Positions 1-9,369 of a DNA stretch of 64,000 nucleotides are shown one piece after another. The first letter of the stretch is position 1. Every line of letters starts with the position of its first letter. Source of the DNA: Oribacterium sp. C9 (lineage in GTDB: Bacteria; Bacillota; Clostridia; Lachnospirales; Lachnospiraceae); the NCBI RefSeq assembly GCF_002007235.1, contig NZ_MUHW01000001.1, forward strand, positions 186,001 through 250,000, read 5' to 3'. A program made the translations under genes and the position numbers. The notes beneath the pieces are model-generated. The model saw nothing but the letters and a program-made list of their open reading frames with translations. It was not told the origin of the DNA and made no database searches.

Positions 1-1
1 T

Positions 2-574
2 GTGAGATATTGGGAGAAGCTCGGTGTTTTCAAGAGCTCTGAAGGAGTAGCGGTTTCAGAAGAGGATGCAGCAGAAAAAGCTGAAGAGCATGCAGCATCC
101 ATGGAGCAGGTTGAGGACCAGTTCTTTAAGGCACAGGAGGCCATTGAGCATATCGAAGGCACAGTGGATGATATTCAGGATGACGAAGAGTTTAAGGGAA
201 TTCTTTTTGTAGCCAAGCACGTTCTTCCTACACTTCCGAGTATCAGACAGATAGAAGCTCTTGAGTATATGTATAAGGATCTCAACATGTCTGCAGATGT
301 TATAGAGTATCTTCTTGAGTACTGTGCAAGTATAAAGAAGACTACATATAAGTACATGCAGGCTGTGGCTATAAACTGGCATGAGCAGGGAGTTGTTACA
401 CTTCAGCAGGCCAGAGAGCTGGTTAAGTCCTTTGAAGAGAAGGCTGTAAAGAAGGCGGCTCCGAAGCCGGTGGCAAAGACCAACAAATTTGTTAATTTCA
501 CTCAGCGTGCGGATGACCTTGATGGTCTGGTACAGACACGCCTTTTGAACAGGATGAATCATGTCATTGACTAA
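2..574 (+). CDS. DnaD/DnaB_2-domain replication protein, 5' end outside window
   Basis: The visible 190 residues hold a DnaD-like C-terminal domain (about residues 65-145) with the family-typical stretch YMQAVAINWHEQGV at about residue 118. Proteins of this family help open DNA and load the replicative helicase during initiation or restart. The first residues (RYWEKLGVF) read like the inside of a winged-helix domain, so the GTG at base 2 is probably an internal Val codon and the true start lies upstream of the window. The stop overlaps the next gene, a helicase-loader-type ATPase, by 14 bp. This DnaD-DnaI-like pairing is common in Firmicutes and supports a joint role. The C-terminus is lysine-rich. 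Confidence 0.85.
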   Translation: MRYWEKLGVFKSSEGVAVSEEDAAEKAEEHAASMEQVEDQFFKAQEAIEHIEGTVDDIQDDEEFKGILFVAKHVLPTLPSIRQIEALEYMYKDLNMSADVIEYLLEYCASIKKTTYKYMQAVAINWHEQGVVTLQQARELVKSFEEKAVKKAAPKPVAKTNKFVNFTQRADDLDGLVQTRLLNRMNHVID

Positions 575-1529
575 TGCACAGTACAATCAGATTATGCGTG
601 TCTACGATGAACGCCGGATGGAAGATAACAGAAATCTGGAGATGAGACGCAGCATGGTATATCGGAAGCTTCCGGAGCTTAAAGCCCTTGAGGATTATGT
701 CCGTACGGAGTCTCTTAAAACCTTTCATCTTATGAAGGAGGGCAGAAAGGAAAAGCTGTCCGAGCTTAAAGCTTCCATAGAAAAGGTCCGTCAGCGTAAA
801 AGAGATATACTGTCGGAGCATGGACTTCCTGAAGATTATCTGGAGCTTCATTACAGATGTCCTGATTGTAAGGATACGGGATTTATAAACGGCAGGAAGT
901 GCCACTGCTTTATAGAGATGCAGATGAAGTATCTGTATCAGCAGTCAAACATCGATAAGATAGTTGAGAAACAGAATTTTGATTATTTTGATATCAACAG
1001 ATACGATGATCAGGTGCCTATACTTGCAGATGGCAGGACCAACAGGGATTATATGAGAGAGATTCACAGGTCACTTCTTCAGTGGGTCAGAGACTTCGAT
1101 AAAAAGGGAGGAAGTCTTATGTTCACCGGAAGTACCGGAACCGGAAAGACCTTTCTTATTAACTGTGTTGCGAAGGCTTTGATGGACAGCTTTCATTCTG
1201 TCATATATCTCACAAGTACGGATCTGTTTGAAAGCTTCTCCAAAGCTATGAGAAAGGATGATGAGGATCAGCAGGAAATTCAGGATGCTATATTGAATTG
1301 TGATCTTCTGGTCATAGACGATTTAGGGACAGAATTAAATAATAGCTATACAACATCAAAATTGTTCTATGTGCTTAACCAGCGTATGGTTTTTCACAAA
1401 TCTGTGATCATTTCCACTAATCTGAGCTTAAATATGATCAGAGATTTGTACACGGAACGTATATCTTCACGAATTATATCCGATTATTACATCATTCCTC
1501 TATATGGAAATGATCAAAGACTGTATTGA
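561..1529 (+). CDS. DnaI/DnaC-type helicase-loader ATPase
   Basis: This 322-residue AAA+ ATPase probably loads the replicative DnaB-type helicase. It has a Walker A GSTGTGKT (190-197), Walker B LLVIDDLGTE (249-258), a sensor-1 region STNLS near 285 and a possible arginine finger near R300-R304. N-terminal to the ATPase is a Cys cluster C100, C103, C114, C116 that looks like a zinc-binding knuckle, as seen in DnaI-type loaders. It overlaps the DnaD-like gene by 14 bp, implying translational coupling. Assignment to the DnaC/IstB-like loader family is firm. The exact helicase partner is inferred from context. Confidence 0.88.
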   Translation: MSLTNAQYNQIMRVYDERRMEDNRNLEMRRSMVYRKLPELKALEDYVRTESLKTFHLMKEGRKEKLSELKASIEKVRQRKRDILSEHGLPEDYLELHYRCPDCKDTGFINGRKCHCFIEMQMKYLYQQSNIDKIVEKQNFDYFDINRYDDQVPILADGRTNRDYMREIHRSLLQWVRDFDKKGGSLMFTGSTGTGKTFLINCVAKALMDSFHSVIYLTSTDLFESFSKAMRKDDEDQQEIQDAILNCDLLVIDDLGTELNNSYTTSKLFYVLNQRMVFHKSVIISTNLSLNMIRDLYTERISSRIISDYYIIPLYGNDQRLY

Positions 1530-1554
1530 CAGCAATCAAACGATGAAGTAATTT
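1526..1554 (+). promoter_or_regulatory. sigma-A-type promoter for prs
   Basis: TTGACA (1526-1531), a 17-nt spacer and TAATTT (1549-1554) form a good vegetative promoter overlapping the end of the upstream gene. It would give a leader of about 100 nt before prs. Inferred by eye. Confidence 0.6.
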
Positions 1555-1664
1555 ATCTAGTGGTCATCAGAAAGATAGTAGATAAAAACTATGGTTTTTG
1601 TTGATTTATTTATAAAATGACAGATGTATACAGTTAGGACAGTTCTTAAGGAGGAGAAAAAGAA

Positions 1665-2882
1665 ATGTCAGATTCCAGAACTTCAGAGTTTATTGAGCGT
1701 ATTCCGGTTGGACCTCTTGCACTTATGCCACTTGACTCAATCATGCCTCTCGGACAGAGAGTAGATGAGTATTTATCAAAATGGCGCGGTCAGCGTGAGA
1801 GCGAGCATAAAGAGACTATCGCTTTCAACGGTTATCAGAAGGACAGCTACATCGTTAAGTCAAAGGTTTCCCGTTTTGGCTCAGGTGAAGCAAAGGCTAA
1901 CATTTTAGAGACAGTTCGTGGTGTTGACCTCTACCTTATGGTTGATGTTATGAACTATTCACAGACATACAGCCTCTTCGGACAGATAAACCATATGTCT
2001 CCGGATGATCACTATGCTGATCTTAAGAGGGTGATCGCGGCAACAACAGGAAAGGCAAAGCGTATCAATGTTATCATGCCTTTCATGTATGAATCACGTC
2101 AGCATAAGCGTACAGGCCGTGAGTCTCTGGACTGTGCTATCATGCTTCAGGAGCTTCATGAGATGGGTGTTGAGAATTTTATCACATTTGATGCTCATGA
2201 TCCTAGAGTCATGAATGCTATCCCTCGTGACAGCTTTGATAACATCTCATGTTCATATCAGTTCATCAAGGCTATCCTCAACAGCATCGATGATCTGGAT
2301 ATCGACAAGGATCATATGATGATCATTTCCCCTGATGAGGGTGGTATGGGAAGAGCTATCTACTATGCCAACGTTCTCGGAATCGACATGGGTATGTTCT
2401 ACAAGCGCCGTGATTATGCACAGGTTGTAAACGGACGTAATCCTATCGTTGCTCACGAGTTCCTGGGAACAGACGTTGAAGGTAAGGATGTATTTATCAT
2501 TGATGATATGATCTCCTCCGGTGAGTCATTGATCGATACAGCCAAGGAACTTAAGGAGCGCAAGGCCAAGAGAGTATTCGCATGCTGCACATTCGGTCTC
2601 TTCACTTCAGGATTTAACAAGTTCGATCAGGCGTATGCAAACGGCACACTTAACGGCGTTTACACCACAGATCTTATCTATCAGCAGCCTGAGCTTCTTA
2701 CCAAGCCATGGTACAGAAGTGTAGACATGTCAAAGTATATTGCACTTCTTATTGATAGTCTGAATCACGATATGAGTATTTCTCCTATCCTTGATACTTC
2801 AACAAGAATCAACCAGAAGGTTGCTGCTTACAGAGAGCATCGTGCAGGTGTGAACAAGCAGATGGAACTGTCATTTGATTAA
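1665..2882 (+). CDS. prs: ribose-phosphate pyrophosphokinase (PRPP synthetase), long form
   Basis: Makes PRPP from ribose 5-phosphate and ATP for nucleotide, His and Trp synthesis in the cytoplasm. The PRPP-binding loop is visible as DVFIIDDMISSGES, followed by the usual helix. The N-terminal half carries the family's YxLFGQINHMSPDDHYADL-like region. At 405 residues it is longer than the usual 310-330-residue enzyme, with an N-terminal extension and insertions typical of a divergent clostridial form. A strong AAGGAGG Shine-Dalgarno at 1648-1654 fixes the ATG. It appears monocistronic, with its own promoter and a terminator downstream. Confidence 0.9.
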   Translation: MSDSRTSEFIERIPVGPLALMPLDSIMPLGQRVDEYLSKWRGQRESEHKETIAFNGYQKDSYIVKSKVSRFGSGEAKANILETVRGVDLYLMVDVMNYSQTYSLFGQINHMSPDDHYADLKRVIAATTGKAKRINVIMPFMYESRQHKRTGRESLDCAIMLQELHEMGVENFITFDAHDPRVMNAIPRDSFDNISCSYQFIKAILNSIDDLDIDKDHMMIISPDEGGMGRAIYYANVLGIDMGMFYKRRDYAQVVNGRNPIVAHEFLGTDVEGKDVFIIDDMISSGESLIDTAKELKERKAKRVFACCTFGLFTSGFNKFDQAYANGTLNGVYTTDLIYQQPELLTKPWYRSVDMSKYIALLIDSLNHDMSISPILDTSTRINQKVAAYREHRAGVNKQMELSFD

Positions 2883-2955
2883 AATTGTTATATAATAGTA
2901 CGAGACCATGGATTCTATATGATAAGGAAACACTTGGGTTTGTACAGAGATGAAG

Positions 2956-2987
2956 GGTCGTCCGGAAAGGACGGCCTTTTATTGTTT
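2956..2987 (+). terminator. intrinsic terminator after prs
   Basis: GGTCGTCC (2956-2963) pairs with GGACGGCC (2969-2976) across a GGAAA loop, with one G-U pair, and is followed by a T-rich tail. Confidence 0.85.
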
Positions 2988-3117
2988 ATGCCATAAGGCT
3001 TTCTGGCAGGCGTGCTGCTTGCATTAGAGAACGTCTGAAAAGTCTGAGTGGAATAGTGCGGCAGCAGATCTGCTGCGCGGATGTTACGATAAAGCTTGAT
3101 TTTTTAAAGGAAAAGTT

Positions 3118-4311
3118 TTGACGAAGAACAGTTTTTCTAACAAGGTATATGTATTTACATTTCTTATGAGTGTGCTGGTGGTGTTGGTGCATTCCGTGAA
3201 TTTTGCATCGGACAACAGTACTCTGCTCTTGATGATCCAGTCTTCTGATCTGAATAATATCGATCTCGGCGGGATGACAGGAATCGCTGCCCATATCGAG
3301 AACTTTTTTTCCAATGCCCTGGGACAGGCGGCAGTACCCGGATTCTTTATGCTTTCGGGATACATGTTTTATAGGACTCTGGGCGGATTTAGAGACATTG
3401 TCAGAAAATGGAAGAGCAGGTTCATGACACTTCTGGTTCCCTATGGGGCGTGGAACGTTATCTACTATATAATATATATTGTGATGGGGAGAGCTTCGGT
3501 AAGCATAGCGGAGCTAAACGCGGCGGTAACGAACTACAAGTACAATCCGGTGTTTTGGTACCTGTATCAGCTTATACTACTGACTGCTCTTGCCCCGGTT
3601 TTTTATCTGCTATTAAAAAGAGGGGTAGTAGCAGCTCTTGCGGGAGTCCTTTATATATGCTTTCTTATCAATGGAGGAGATATTCCGTTAATTAATGAAG
3701 ACGCCTTGATTTATTATTTTACTGGGGGAGCACTTGCATGCTTCTTCGGCAGCTCTTTTGAAAATAGTAAAAAAACGGGACGCGTAGTTGGAGTGTTGCT
3801 TATAGCTCTAGTGTGGATCTCGCAGATATTTACAACTGTGGGGATGCAGAATTTTGTTGTGTCACCTGTGGACACAGGTCTCATGAATCAGCTTTCCTAT
3901 TGGTATTTTGGTGGAGACATTTCCGTATTTATGAGTGGAGTGCTTGCTAAGCTCCCTAAAGATGTGTTAATTGATATTCTGTCAACGGGAGGACAGCTTG
4001 TAGTGAGCTCGTTGCGCCGTCTGCTGCTCTGCATCGGTATCTGGTTAGTGCTGCCTGAAAGGATGCCTGATGCCCGTGAAATCATGAAAAACAGTTTCTT
4101 TTTGTATGCAGTACATTTCCCGATTGCCAGAGGGGTGATATTTATGTTAGAGTACATGAACGTTGGCTATCATGGGTTTGCTGAAGAGGCATTCAGACTG
4201 GCGGCGTACTTTGCCACACCTGTGATAAGCATAGTTATTGCATACAGATTGAAGCTGATGCTTAAAAAATACATACCTTTTTCGTGGAAATTACTCAGTG
4301 GAGGGAGATAA
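3118..4311 (+). CDS. acyltransferase-3 family membrane protein
   Basis: This 397-residue polytopic membrane protein has the acyltransferase-3 N-terminal helix with the conserved His (VLVHS, H25), a later FMLSGYMF motif and about ten hydrophobic segments. Family members transfer acetyl or other acyl groups to surface glycans, peptidoglycan or lipids; the substrate cannot be read here. The start is a TTG at 3118 preceded by AAAGG. No upstream in-frame ATG fits, and the family's helix begins right after it. The stop lies 4 nt before the downstream methyltransferase start, so the two genes are probably co-transcribed. Confidence 0.8.
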   Translation: MTKNSFSNKVYVFTFLMSVLVVLVHSVNFASDNSTLLLMIQSSDLNNIDLGGMTGIAAHIENFFSNALGQAAVPGFFMLSGYMFYRTLGGFRDIVRKWKSRFMTLLVPYGAWNVIYYIIYIVMGRASVSIAELNAAVTNYKYNPVFWYLYQLILLTALAPVFYLLLKRGVVAALAGVLYICFLINGGDIPLINEDALIYYFTGGALACFFGSSFENSKKTGRVVGVLLIALVWISQIFTTVGMQNFVVSPVDTGLMNQLSYWYFGGDISVFMSGVLAKLPKDVLIDILSTGGQLVVSSLRRLLLCIGIWLVLPERMPDAREIMKNSFFLYAVHFPIARGVIFMLEYMNVGYHGFAEEAFRLAAYFATPVISIVIAYRLKLMLKKYIPFSWKLLSGGR

Positions 4312-4315
4312 TCAG

Positions 4316-5320
4316 ATGTTTATAGCAGATCATTGGAAAGACTATGAAGTGATTGATACAAGTTCAGGCGATAAGCTTGAAAGATGGGGAAAGTACATTC
4401 TCAGAAGACCGGATCCTCAGGTTATCTGGCAGACTCCTTTTAAAAATGCCGCATGGAAAAAGCTCAACGGACACTATCATCGTTCTGACAGAGGCGGGGG
4501 AGAATGGGAGTTTTTTGATCTGCCTAAGCAGTGGAAAATCTCATATGTCCTGGGCGGCGCAGGAAAGAGTTTCTCCAATCTTGCTCCGGAATCAAAGGAG
4601 ACATACAGACCGGTTGAACCGGTATATGAGAATCTTTCAAAAGTACCGGAAAAGGATCGTACTCTTACATTCCATCTTAAGCCTTTTGCGTTTAAGCATA
4701 CCGGTCTTTTTCCTGAGCAGGCAGCTAACTGGGACTGGTTCGCCAATGAGATAATGGGAGAAACGGAAAGACGAAAAAAACTTGGGATAGATGAGCCAGT
4801 AAAGGTGCTCAATCTCTTTGCCTATACAGGAGGTGCTACACTGGCTGCGGCTGCGGCAGGTGCGCATGTGACTCATGTTGATGCTTCAAAGGGAATGGTA
4901 CAGTGGGCGAAGGAAAATGCCGAGGCGTCAGGACTTTCTCAGGCTCCTATCAGATGGCTGGTGGACGATTGCATGAAGTTTGTGGAAAGAGAGATACGTC
5001 GCGGAAACAAGTATGATGCTATCATCATGGATCCGCCGTCATATGGAAGAGGACCAAAGGGAGAGATCTGGAAAATTGAAGATGCTGTATATCAGCTCAT
5101 TAAGCTTTCATCTGAACTTCTGACAGATAAGAGTATTTTCTTCCTTATTAATTCATATACAACAGGACTTCAGCCTGCTGTCATGAGCTATATGCTGGGT
5201 GTACTTATAAAGAAGAGATTTGGAGGAAGCATTCAGTCAGAAGAGGTTGGCCTTCCTGTTACTGAAACAGGATTGGTTCTTCCTTGCGGATGCTCCGGAA
5301 GATGGATGAAGAATGTCTGA
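4316..5320 (+). CDS. class I SAM-dependent methyltransferase (RlmI/RlmK-like)
   Basis: About 334 residues. The SAM-binding motif I reads VLNLFAYTGGATL and motif IV is IIMDPPSYGRG, matching rRNA cytosine-5/guanine-N2 methyltransferases of the RlmI/RlmK-like group. These lack the N-terminal PUA domain in many Firmicutes, so this is the short form. I choose ATG 4316, 10 nt after GGAGGG (4300-4305), over the overlapping GTG at 4298, which contains the Shine-Dalgarno itself. The rRNA target base is unknown. Probably co-transcribed with the acyltransferase. Confidence 0.8.
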   Translation: MFIADHWKDYEVIDTSSGDKLERWGKYILRRPDPQVIWQTPFKNAAWKKLNGHYHRSDRGGGEWEFFDLPKQWKISYVLGGAGKSFSNLAPESKETYRPVEPVYENLSKVPEKDRTLTFHLKPFAFKHTGLFPEQAANWDWFANEIMGETERRKKLGIDEPVKVLNLFAYTGGATLAAAAAGAHVTHVDASKGMVQWAKENAEASGLSQAPIRWLVDDCMKFVEREIRRGNKYDAIIMDPPSYGRGPKGEIWKIEDAVYQLIKLSSELLTDKSIFFLINSYTTGLQPAVMSYMLGVLIKKRFGGSIQSEEVGLPVTETGLVLPCGCSGRWMKNV

Positions 5321-5404
5321 AAACCATAGAAATACAAGGGTTTTAGGGCGAAACGGTGTAAGATAATCGTAATTTTTTCATGTTGATTGTTAATGGAATA
5401 TAAA

Positions 5405-5433
5405 TTGCAATTGATACACCCTAAAGTTATTAT
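5405..5433 (+). promoter_or_regulatory. promoter for secreted repeat protein 1
   Basis: TTGCAA (5405-5410), a 17-nt spacer and TATTAT (5428-5433). The same -35/-10 pair occurs before rpsJ at 6852-6880. The leader to the ATG at 5524 is about 85 nt. Confidence 0.5.
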
Positions 5434-5523
5434 TATTACATCAAGCATTGATTTTTTTAGATTCAAGGCGGAATAAGGATTTTACGATGGTCTTCCGTGG
5501 AGATCATCAGGAGGGTGTTATAT

Positions 5524-6777
5524 ATGTTAAAAGAGAAACTTGCAAAACTGATGCTCGTAACCGGAGCATTGGCGGCAATTTCCGCCATCGAAGTTATGGC
5601 AGCAGGATGGACAACAAATGCGGGTGGAGAGCAAGTATATGTTCAGGACAGCGGTAGTGTTGTTACCAATTCATGGATAAAGGCCAACAGTAACGGTCAG
5701 GTCATATGGTATTATGCTACTCAGGACGGAACTCTTCGTAAGAACGGCTGGCAGAATGTTAACGGGTATGATTACTACTTCGATGAGAACGGTATCATGC
5801 AGACAGGATGGATAGATGACTATAAGTACTATTGCGATCCTAATTCCGGAGCGGCTGCCTCAGGCTGGAAGTATATAGCTATTCCGGATGAGATGATCTA
5901 CCAGTACGCTAACGATTCTCACTATACGACCGGATCATATGCATGGTTTTATTTCGGAACCAGTAATAAGCAGAAGTATTGTGCACAGAATGAGAATGTC
6001 ACAGTAAAGACCATAGATGGAGTAAAGTATGGTTTTGATGATAACGGTGTTATGCAGCTTGGGTGGACAAAGGTTACCGAGGCGAGTCCTGAGATAGCCG
6101 GATACATGTATTTTTCCGAGAAGACTGACGGAAACTTCAAGCAGGGACAGCAGATCTCAGGAACCTGGTACACCACCATAGGACCTGTGGTTTCATCAGG
6201 CACAGGATCATATGATGAGAGTCTTGCTACCGGAGATGTAGAGTACTTCTACTTCAAGGCAAACGGATATGTAGCGGCAGGATCCAGCTCGGCCTACCTT
6301 GTACAGTCAATCAATTCCAAGAAGTATCTTTTCAATGAAAAGGGAAATCCTGTTTACGGAATGCAGAAGGGCTATACAGAAAATGAATCGGAAACCTACT
6401 ATTACTATTGCGGCTCAACAAAGAATGACTGCTCGGTAAAGACCGGAAGATTCTCCATGACAGAAGCGGATGGAGACAGGATCACATTCTATGCACAGTC
6501 AAATGGCAGAGGATATACCGGAGTTAAGGATGGATTCCTTTATTACAATGGAAAACTTCAGTGCGCTGATTCTGATTGCAAGTATATGGTATGTAACGTA
6601 AATGGTAAGGACTATGTAGTATCAACAAGCGGTGCGGTTCAGAAGAACAAGAATAATCTCAAGGATTCTGACGGAAATAAGGTATCTACCAATTCCGACG
6701 GAACACTTAAGGCAAATCTTGGCGGAAGCTTATCGACACTTACAGCTTCATCACCTGATATAGATGAAATAGATTGA
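5524..6777 (+). CDS. secreted cell-wall-binding-repeat protein 1
   Basis: A 417-residue exported protein. It has a basic, hydrophobic signal peptide with probable cleavage after VMA (about residue 25), then tandem aromatic/glycine repeats of the choline/cell-wall-binding type (GWxxxxGYDYYFDENGIMQTGW) across nearly the whole chain. These repeats bind teichoic-acid choline or other wall polymers in known families. No catalytic domain is visible, so it may be a wall-anchored adhesin or structural protein. ATG 5524 is chosen because AGGAGGG (5509-5515) sits 8 nt upstream; an in-frame ATG at 5497 has no such site. It is flanked by its own promoter and terminator. Confidence 0.8.
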   Translation: MLKEKLAKLMLVTGALAAISAIEVMAAGWTTNAGGEQVYVQDSGSVVTNSWIKANSNGQVIWYYATQDGTLRKNGWQNVNGYDYYFDENGIMQTGWIDDYKYYCDPNSGAAASGWKYIAIPDEMIYQYANDSHYTTGSYAWFYFGTSNKQKYCAQNENVTVKTIDGVKYGFDDNGVMQLGWTKVTEASPEIAGYMYFSEKTDGNFKQGQQISGTWYTTIGPVVSSGTGSYDESLATGDVEYFYFKANGYVAAGSSSAYLVQSINSKKYLFNEKGNPVYGMQKGYTENESETYYYYCGSTKNDCSVKTGRFSMTEADGDRITFYAQSNGRGYTGVKDGFLYYNGKLQCADSDCKYMVCNVNGKDYVVSTSGAVQKNKNNLKDSDGNKVSTNSDGTLKANLGGSLSTLTASSPDIDEID

Positions 6778-6800
6778 TAGCATAATGAAGATTTACAGAA

Positions 6801-6830
6801 GAGTTCGGACAGGGTCCGGACTCTTTTTTT
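6801..6830 (+). terminator. intrinsic terminator after repeat protein 1
   Basis: GAGTTCGGAC (6801-6810) pairs with GTCCGGACTC (6814-6823) with one G-U pair and an AGG loop, followed by seven Ts. Confidence 0.9.
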
Positions 6831-6851
6831 GAACAAAAATTAAATAGGGGC

Positions 6852-6880
6852 TTGCAAATAAAAAAAGCTGATGTTATTAT
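6852..6880 (+). promoter_or_regulatory. upstream promoter P1 of S10 operon
   Basis: TTGCAA (6852-6857), a 17-nt spacer and TATTAT (6875-6880). It starts a transcript about 460 nt before rpsJ. Visual match only. Confidence 0.45.
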
Positions 6881-6987
6881 ATGACACGCACGGCAGGGTG
6901 TGACCCTGCTGGGCGGTACATTAATAAAGATACGCACGGCTAGGTGGAAAATGCATAGGATTTTATACATTTTTTAGGAAAAACCGC

Positions 6988-7016
6988 TTGAAATCAGAAA
7001 AAGCCTGTGTTATCTT
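6988..7016 (+). promoter_or_regulatory. proximal promoter P2 of S10 operon
   Basis: TTGAAA (6988-6993), a 17-nt spacer and TATCTT (7011-7016). The start would fall near 7023, giving a leader of about 320 nt before rpsJ. Confidence 0.5.
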
Positions 7017-7022
7017 AGTATT

Positions 7023-7346
7023 CGCTGTGACATGATAGCGATGAACTGAAGATTACTTGCATGGACGAAAGCCAAGATCCGTACAGTATTATCTGAAAAG
7101 ATCCAGTGAACCTTAGGGTTCCGCCTGAGAGCTGATACGGCAACCAAGTATAAGGCATGTAAGAGAACTTCACGGAGCGAATGTCTAGTTTAGAAACTGA
7201 CGGCAGGTCACTGTACTACAATTTAATCCATTAAACAGCAAATGGATTTTTGATGCACAAAACATAATCTCACGATTGTTTTGCGTGCATATTAATGTAC
7301 AGTCACCGACTTATCGTCAAATAACCGATAGGAGGCGACTTTTTTT
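7023..7346 (+). ncRNA. structured 5' leader of S10 operon
   Basis: No gene is seen in this stretch. Its 3' part holds three successive hairpins. AATCCATT/AATGGATT (7225-7248) has a short T run after it, like an attenuator. ATGCAC...GTGCAT (7253-7290) has an inner AAAACA/TGTTTT stem. CTTATCG/CGATAGG (7310-7332) has a right arm that overlaps the rpsJ Shine-Dalgarno AGGAGG (7330-7335). This resembles an autoregulatory r-protein leader. S10-operon leaders have been proposed in Clostridia, but I cannot confirm that this matches that family. Confidence 0.55.
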
Positions 7347-7664
7347 ATGGCAAGTCAAGTAATGAGAATCACACTCAAGGCGTACGACCACACACTTGTG
7401 GACGAATCAGCCGCAAAGATTGTGGAGAACTGCAAAAAGACAGGTTCACAGGTTTCCGGACCAGTACCTCTTCCAACAAAGAAGGAAGTTGTTACAATCC
7501 TTCGTGCTGTACATAAGTACAAGGATTCTCGTGAGCAGTTTGAGCAGAGAACTCACAAGAGACTTATCGACGTTATCAGTCCTAACCAGAAGACAATGGA
7601 TGCTCTTCAGAGACTGGAGATGCCAGCAGGCGTTTACGTTGATATCAAGATGAAGAACAAGTAA
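7347..7664 (+). CDS. rpsJ: 30S ribosomal protein S10
   Basis: This 105-residue protein matches S10 along its length, including [13 protein letters not shown] near the start and [29 protein letters not shown] in two adjoining blocks. S10 sits in the 30S head and, as NusE, also joins antitermination complexes. It is the first gene of the S10 cluster, after a long leader. The Shine-Dalgarno AGGAGG lies in a hairpin that may block it, so translation may be controlled at this gene. Confidence 0.97.
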   Translation: MASQVMRITLKAYDHTLVDESAAKIVENCKKTGSQVSGPVPLPTKKEVVTILRAVHKYKDSREQFEQRTHKRLIDVISPNQKTMDALQRLEMPAGVYVDIKMKNK

Positions 7665-7716
7665 TGATTCTAGGATGAGTCTGAGACATCGGACTCCGCT
7701 GTAGAAAGGAGAACAC

Positions 7717-8346
7717 ATGAAGAAAGCTATTTTAGCTACAAAAGTAGGAATGACACAGATCTGGGATGCAGATGGTGTGCTTATTCCAGTAACTGTACTT
7801 CAGGCTGGCCCTTGTGTAGTAACACAGGTTAAGACAGTAGAGAATGACGGTTACGCAGCAATTCAGGTAGGCTTCCAGGACAAGAGAGAGAAGCTTGTCA
7901 ACAAGCCACAGAAGGGTCAGTTCGATAAGGCTGGCGTACCTTGCAAGAGATTTGTCAAGGAGTTAAGACTTGAGGACGCTGAGAACTACAACGTTAAGGA
8001 TGAGATTAAGGCAGACATCTTCGCTGAGGGTGACAAGGTAGACGTTACCGCTATTTCAAAGGGTAAGGGATTCGAGTCAGCTATCAGAAAGTATGGTCAG
8101 CACAGAGGACCTATGGGTCACGGTTCCAAGTTCCACCGTCATCAGGGTTCTAACGGTACATCTGCTACACCTTCAAGAGTACTTCCTGGTAAGGGAATGC
8201 CTTCACACATGGGTGCAGTAAAGGTAACAACTCAGAACCTTACAATCGTTAAGGTTGATGTTGAGAACAACCTGCTTCTTATCAAGGGAGCTGTACCAGG
8301 ACCTAAGAAGGCTCTTATTACTGTTAAAGAAGCAGTAAAGGCCTGA
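7717..8346 (+). CDS. rplC: 50S ribosomal protein L3
   Basis: 209 residues, full length for L3, beginning [20 protein letters not shown]. The central basic loop [17 protein letters not shown] reaches towards the peptidyl-transferase centre in known structures. AAAGGAG precedes the ATG. The 52-nt gap after rpsJ contains a small GAGTC/GACTC inverted repeat and no terminator, so it is read as part of the same operon. Confidence 0.97.
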   Translation: MKKAILATKVGMTQIWDADGVLIPVTVLQAGPCVVTQVKTVENDGYAAIQVGFQDKREKLVNKPQKGQFDKAGVPCKRFVKELRLEDAENYNVKDEIKADIFAEGDKVDVTAISKGKGFESAIRKYGQHRGPMGHGSKFHRHQGSNGTSATPSRVLPGKGMPSHMGAVKVTTQNLTIVKVDVENNLLLIKGAVPGPKKALITVKEAVKA

Positions 8347-8371
8347 GACGAAAGAAAGGAGGAACATATAG

Positions 8372-8992
8372 ATGGCTAACGTATCAGTATTTGATATGCA
8401 GGGTAAGGAAGTTGGCAAGATGGATCTCGCAGATTCCGTATTTGGAGTTGAGGTTAACGAGCACCTTCTTCACCTCGCAGTTGTTGCTCAGCTTGCTAAC
8501 AAGCGTCAGGGCACACAGAAAGCATTAACTCGTTCTGAAGTTTCAGGAGGCGGAAGAAAGCCTTGGAGACAGAAGGGAACAGGACATGCAAGACAGGGCT
8601 CTATCAGAGCACCGCAGTGGAAGGGCGGCGGAGTTGTATTCGCACCTACACCACGTGATTATACAACAACAATGAACAAGAAGGAAAAGAGAGCAGCTCT
8701 TAAGTCTGCACTTTCCAATGCTGTTGCTGAGAACAAGCTTATCGTAGTTGATGAGATCAAGTTCCCAGAGATTAAGACTAAGAACTTCCAGGCTATGCTT
8801 GATGCTCTTAAGGTTAATAAGGCATTCGTTCTTCTTGATTCTGCAGATAAGAGCGCAGTTCTTTCAGCTAGAAACATCGAAGATGTTAAGACAGCTGGTG
8901 TTAACGAACTCAATGTTTATGACGTACTTAAGTACCAGACAGTAGTTGCTACTAAGGCAGCTGTTGAGAAGATTCAGGAGGTATACGCATAA
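8372..8992 (+). CDS. rplD: 50S ribosomal protein L4
   Basis: 206 residues. The extended loop region [20 protein letters not shown], which lines the exit tunnel, is intact. In enterobacteria L4 is the autogenous repressor of the S10 operon; whether it acts so here is unknown. AAAGGAGG precedes the ATG. The stop overlaps the next start (TAATG), coupling it to rplW. Confidence 0.97.
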   Translation: MANVSVFDMQGKEVGKMDLADSVFGVEVNEHLLHLAVVAQLANKRQGTQKALTRSEVSGGGRKPWRQKGTGHARQGSIRAPQWKGGGVVFAPTPRDYTTTMNKKEKRAALKSALSNAVAENKLIVVDEIKFPEIKTKNFQAMLDALKVNKAFVLLDSADKSAVLSARNIEDVKTAGVNELNVYDVLKYQTVVATKAAVEKIQEVYA

Positions 8993-9291
8993 TGGCAGAT
9001 ATCAAGTATTATGACGTTATTCTTCGTCCGGTTGTTACTGAGAAGTCAATGGGCGAGATGGCATCCAAGAAGTATACATTCCTTGTAAATCCTGAAGTAA
9101 CAAAGTCTCAGGTTAAAGAGGCCGTTGAGAAGATGTTCGAGGGAACAAAGGTAAAGGCTGTTAACACAATGAACGCTGACGGAAAGACAAAGAGAAGAGG
9201 TCTCCGTTTCGGTAAGACAGCTAAGACAAAGAAGGCTATCGTTACATTAACAGAGGAGTCAAAGGACATCGAGATCTTCAAGGGTCTTTGA
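8992..9291 (+). CDS. rplW: 50S ribosomal protein L23
   Basis: 99 residues, normal for L23. It begins [19 protein letters not shown] and has the conserved [18 protein letters not shown] segment. L23 forms the trigger factor and SRP docking site at the tunnel exit. It overlaps rplD by 1 bp. The following 78-nt gap has a GTCACGT/ACGTGAC inverted repeat but no terminator tail. Confidence 0.96.
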   Translation: MADIKYYDVILRPVVTEKSMGEMASKKYTFLVNPEVTKSQVKEAVEKMFEGTKVKAVNTMNADGKTKRRGLRFGKTAKTKKAIVTLTEESKDIEIFKGL

Positions 9292-9369
9292 TTCTGAGTT
9301 GACATAGCAGACACAGTCACGTGAAAAATTCTCTATTATACGTGACAACATTAAAGGAGAAAACAAGTC

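Noticed and set aside
56-586. 176-codon open frame on the minus strand opposite the DnaD-like gene
   Set aside because: Composition-driven frame opposite a recognised gene, with no start signal.
6889-6950. tRNA or riboswitch in the GC-rich stretch before the S10 leader
   Set aside because: A GCAGGGT/ACCCTGC hairpin is present, but no cloverleaf, CCA end or known riboswitch core could be fitted.
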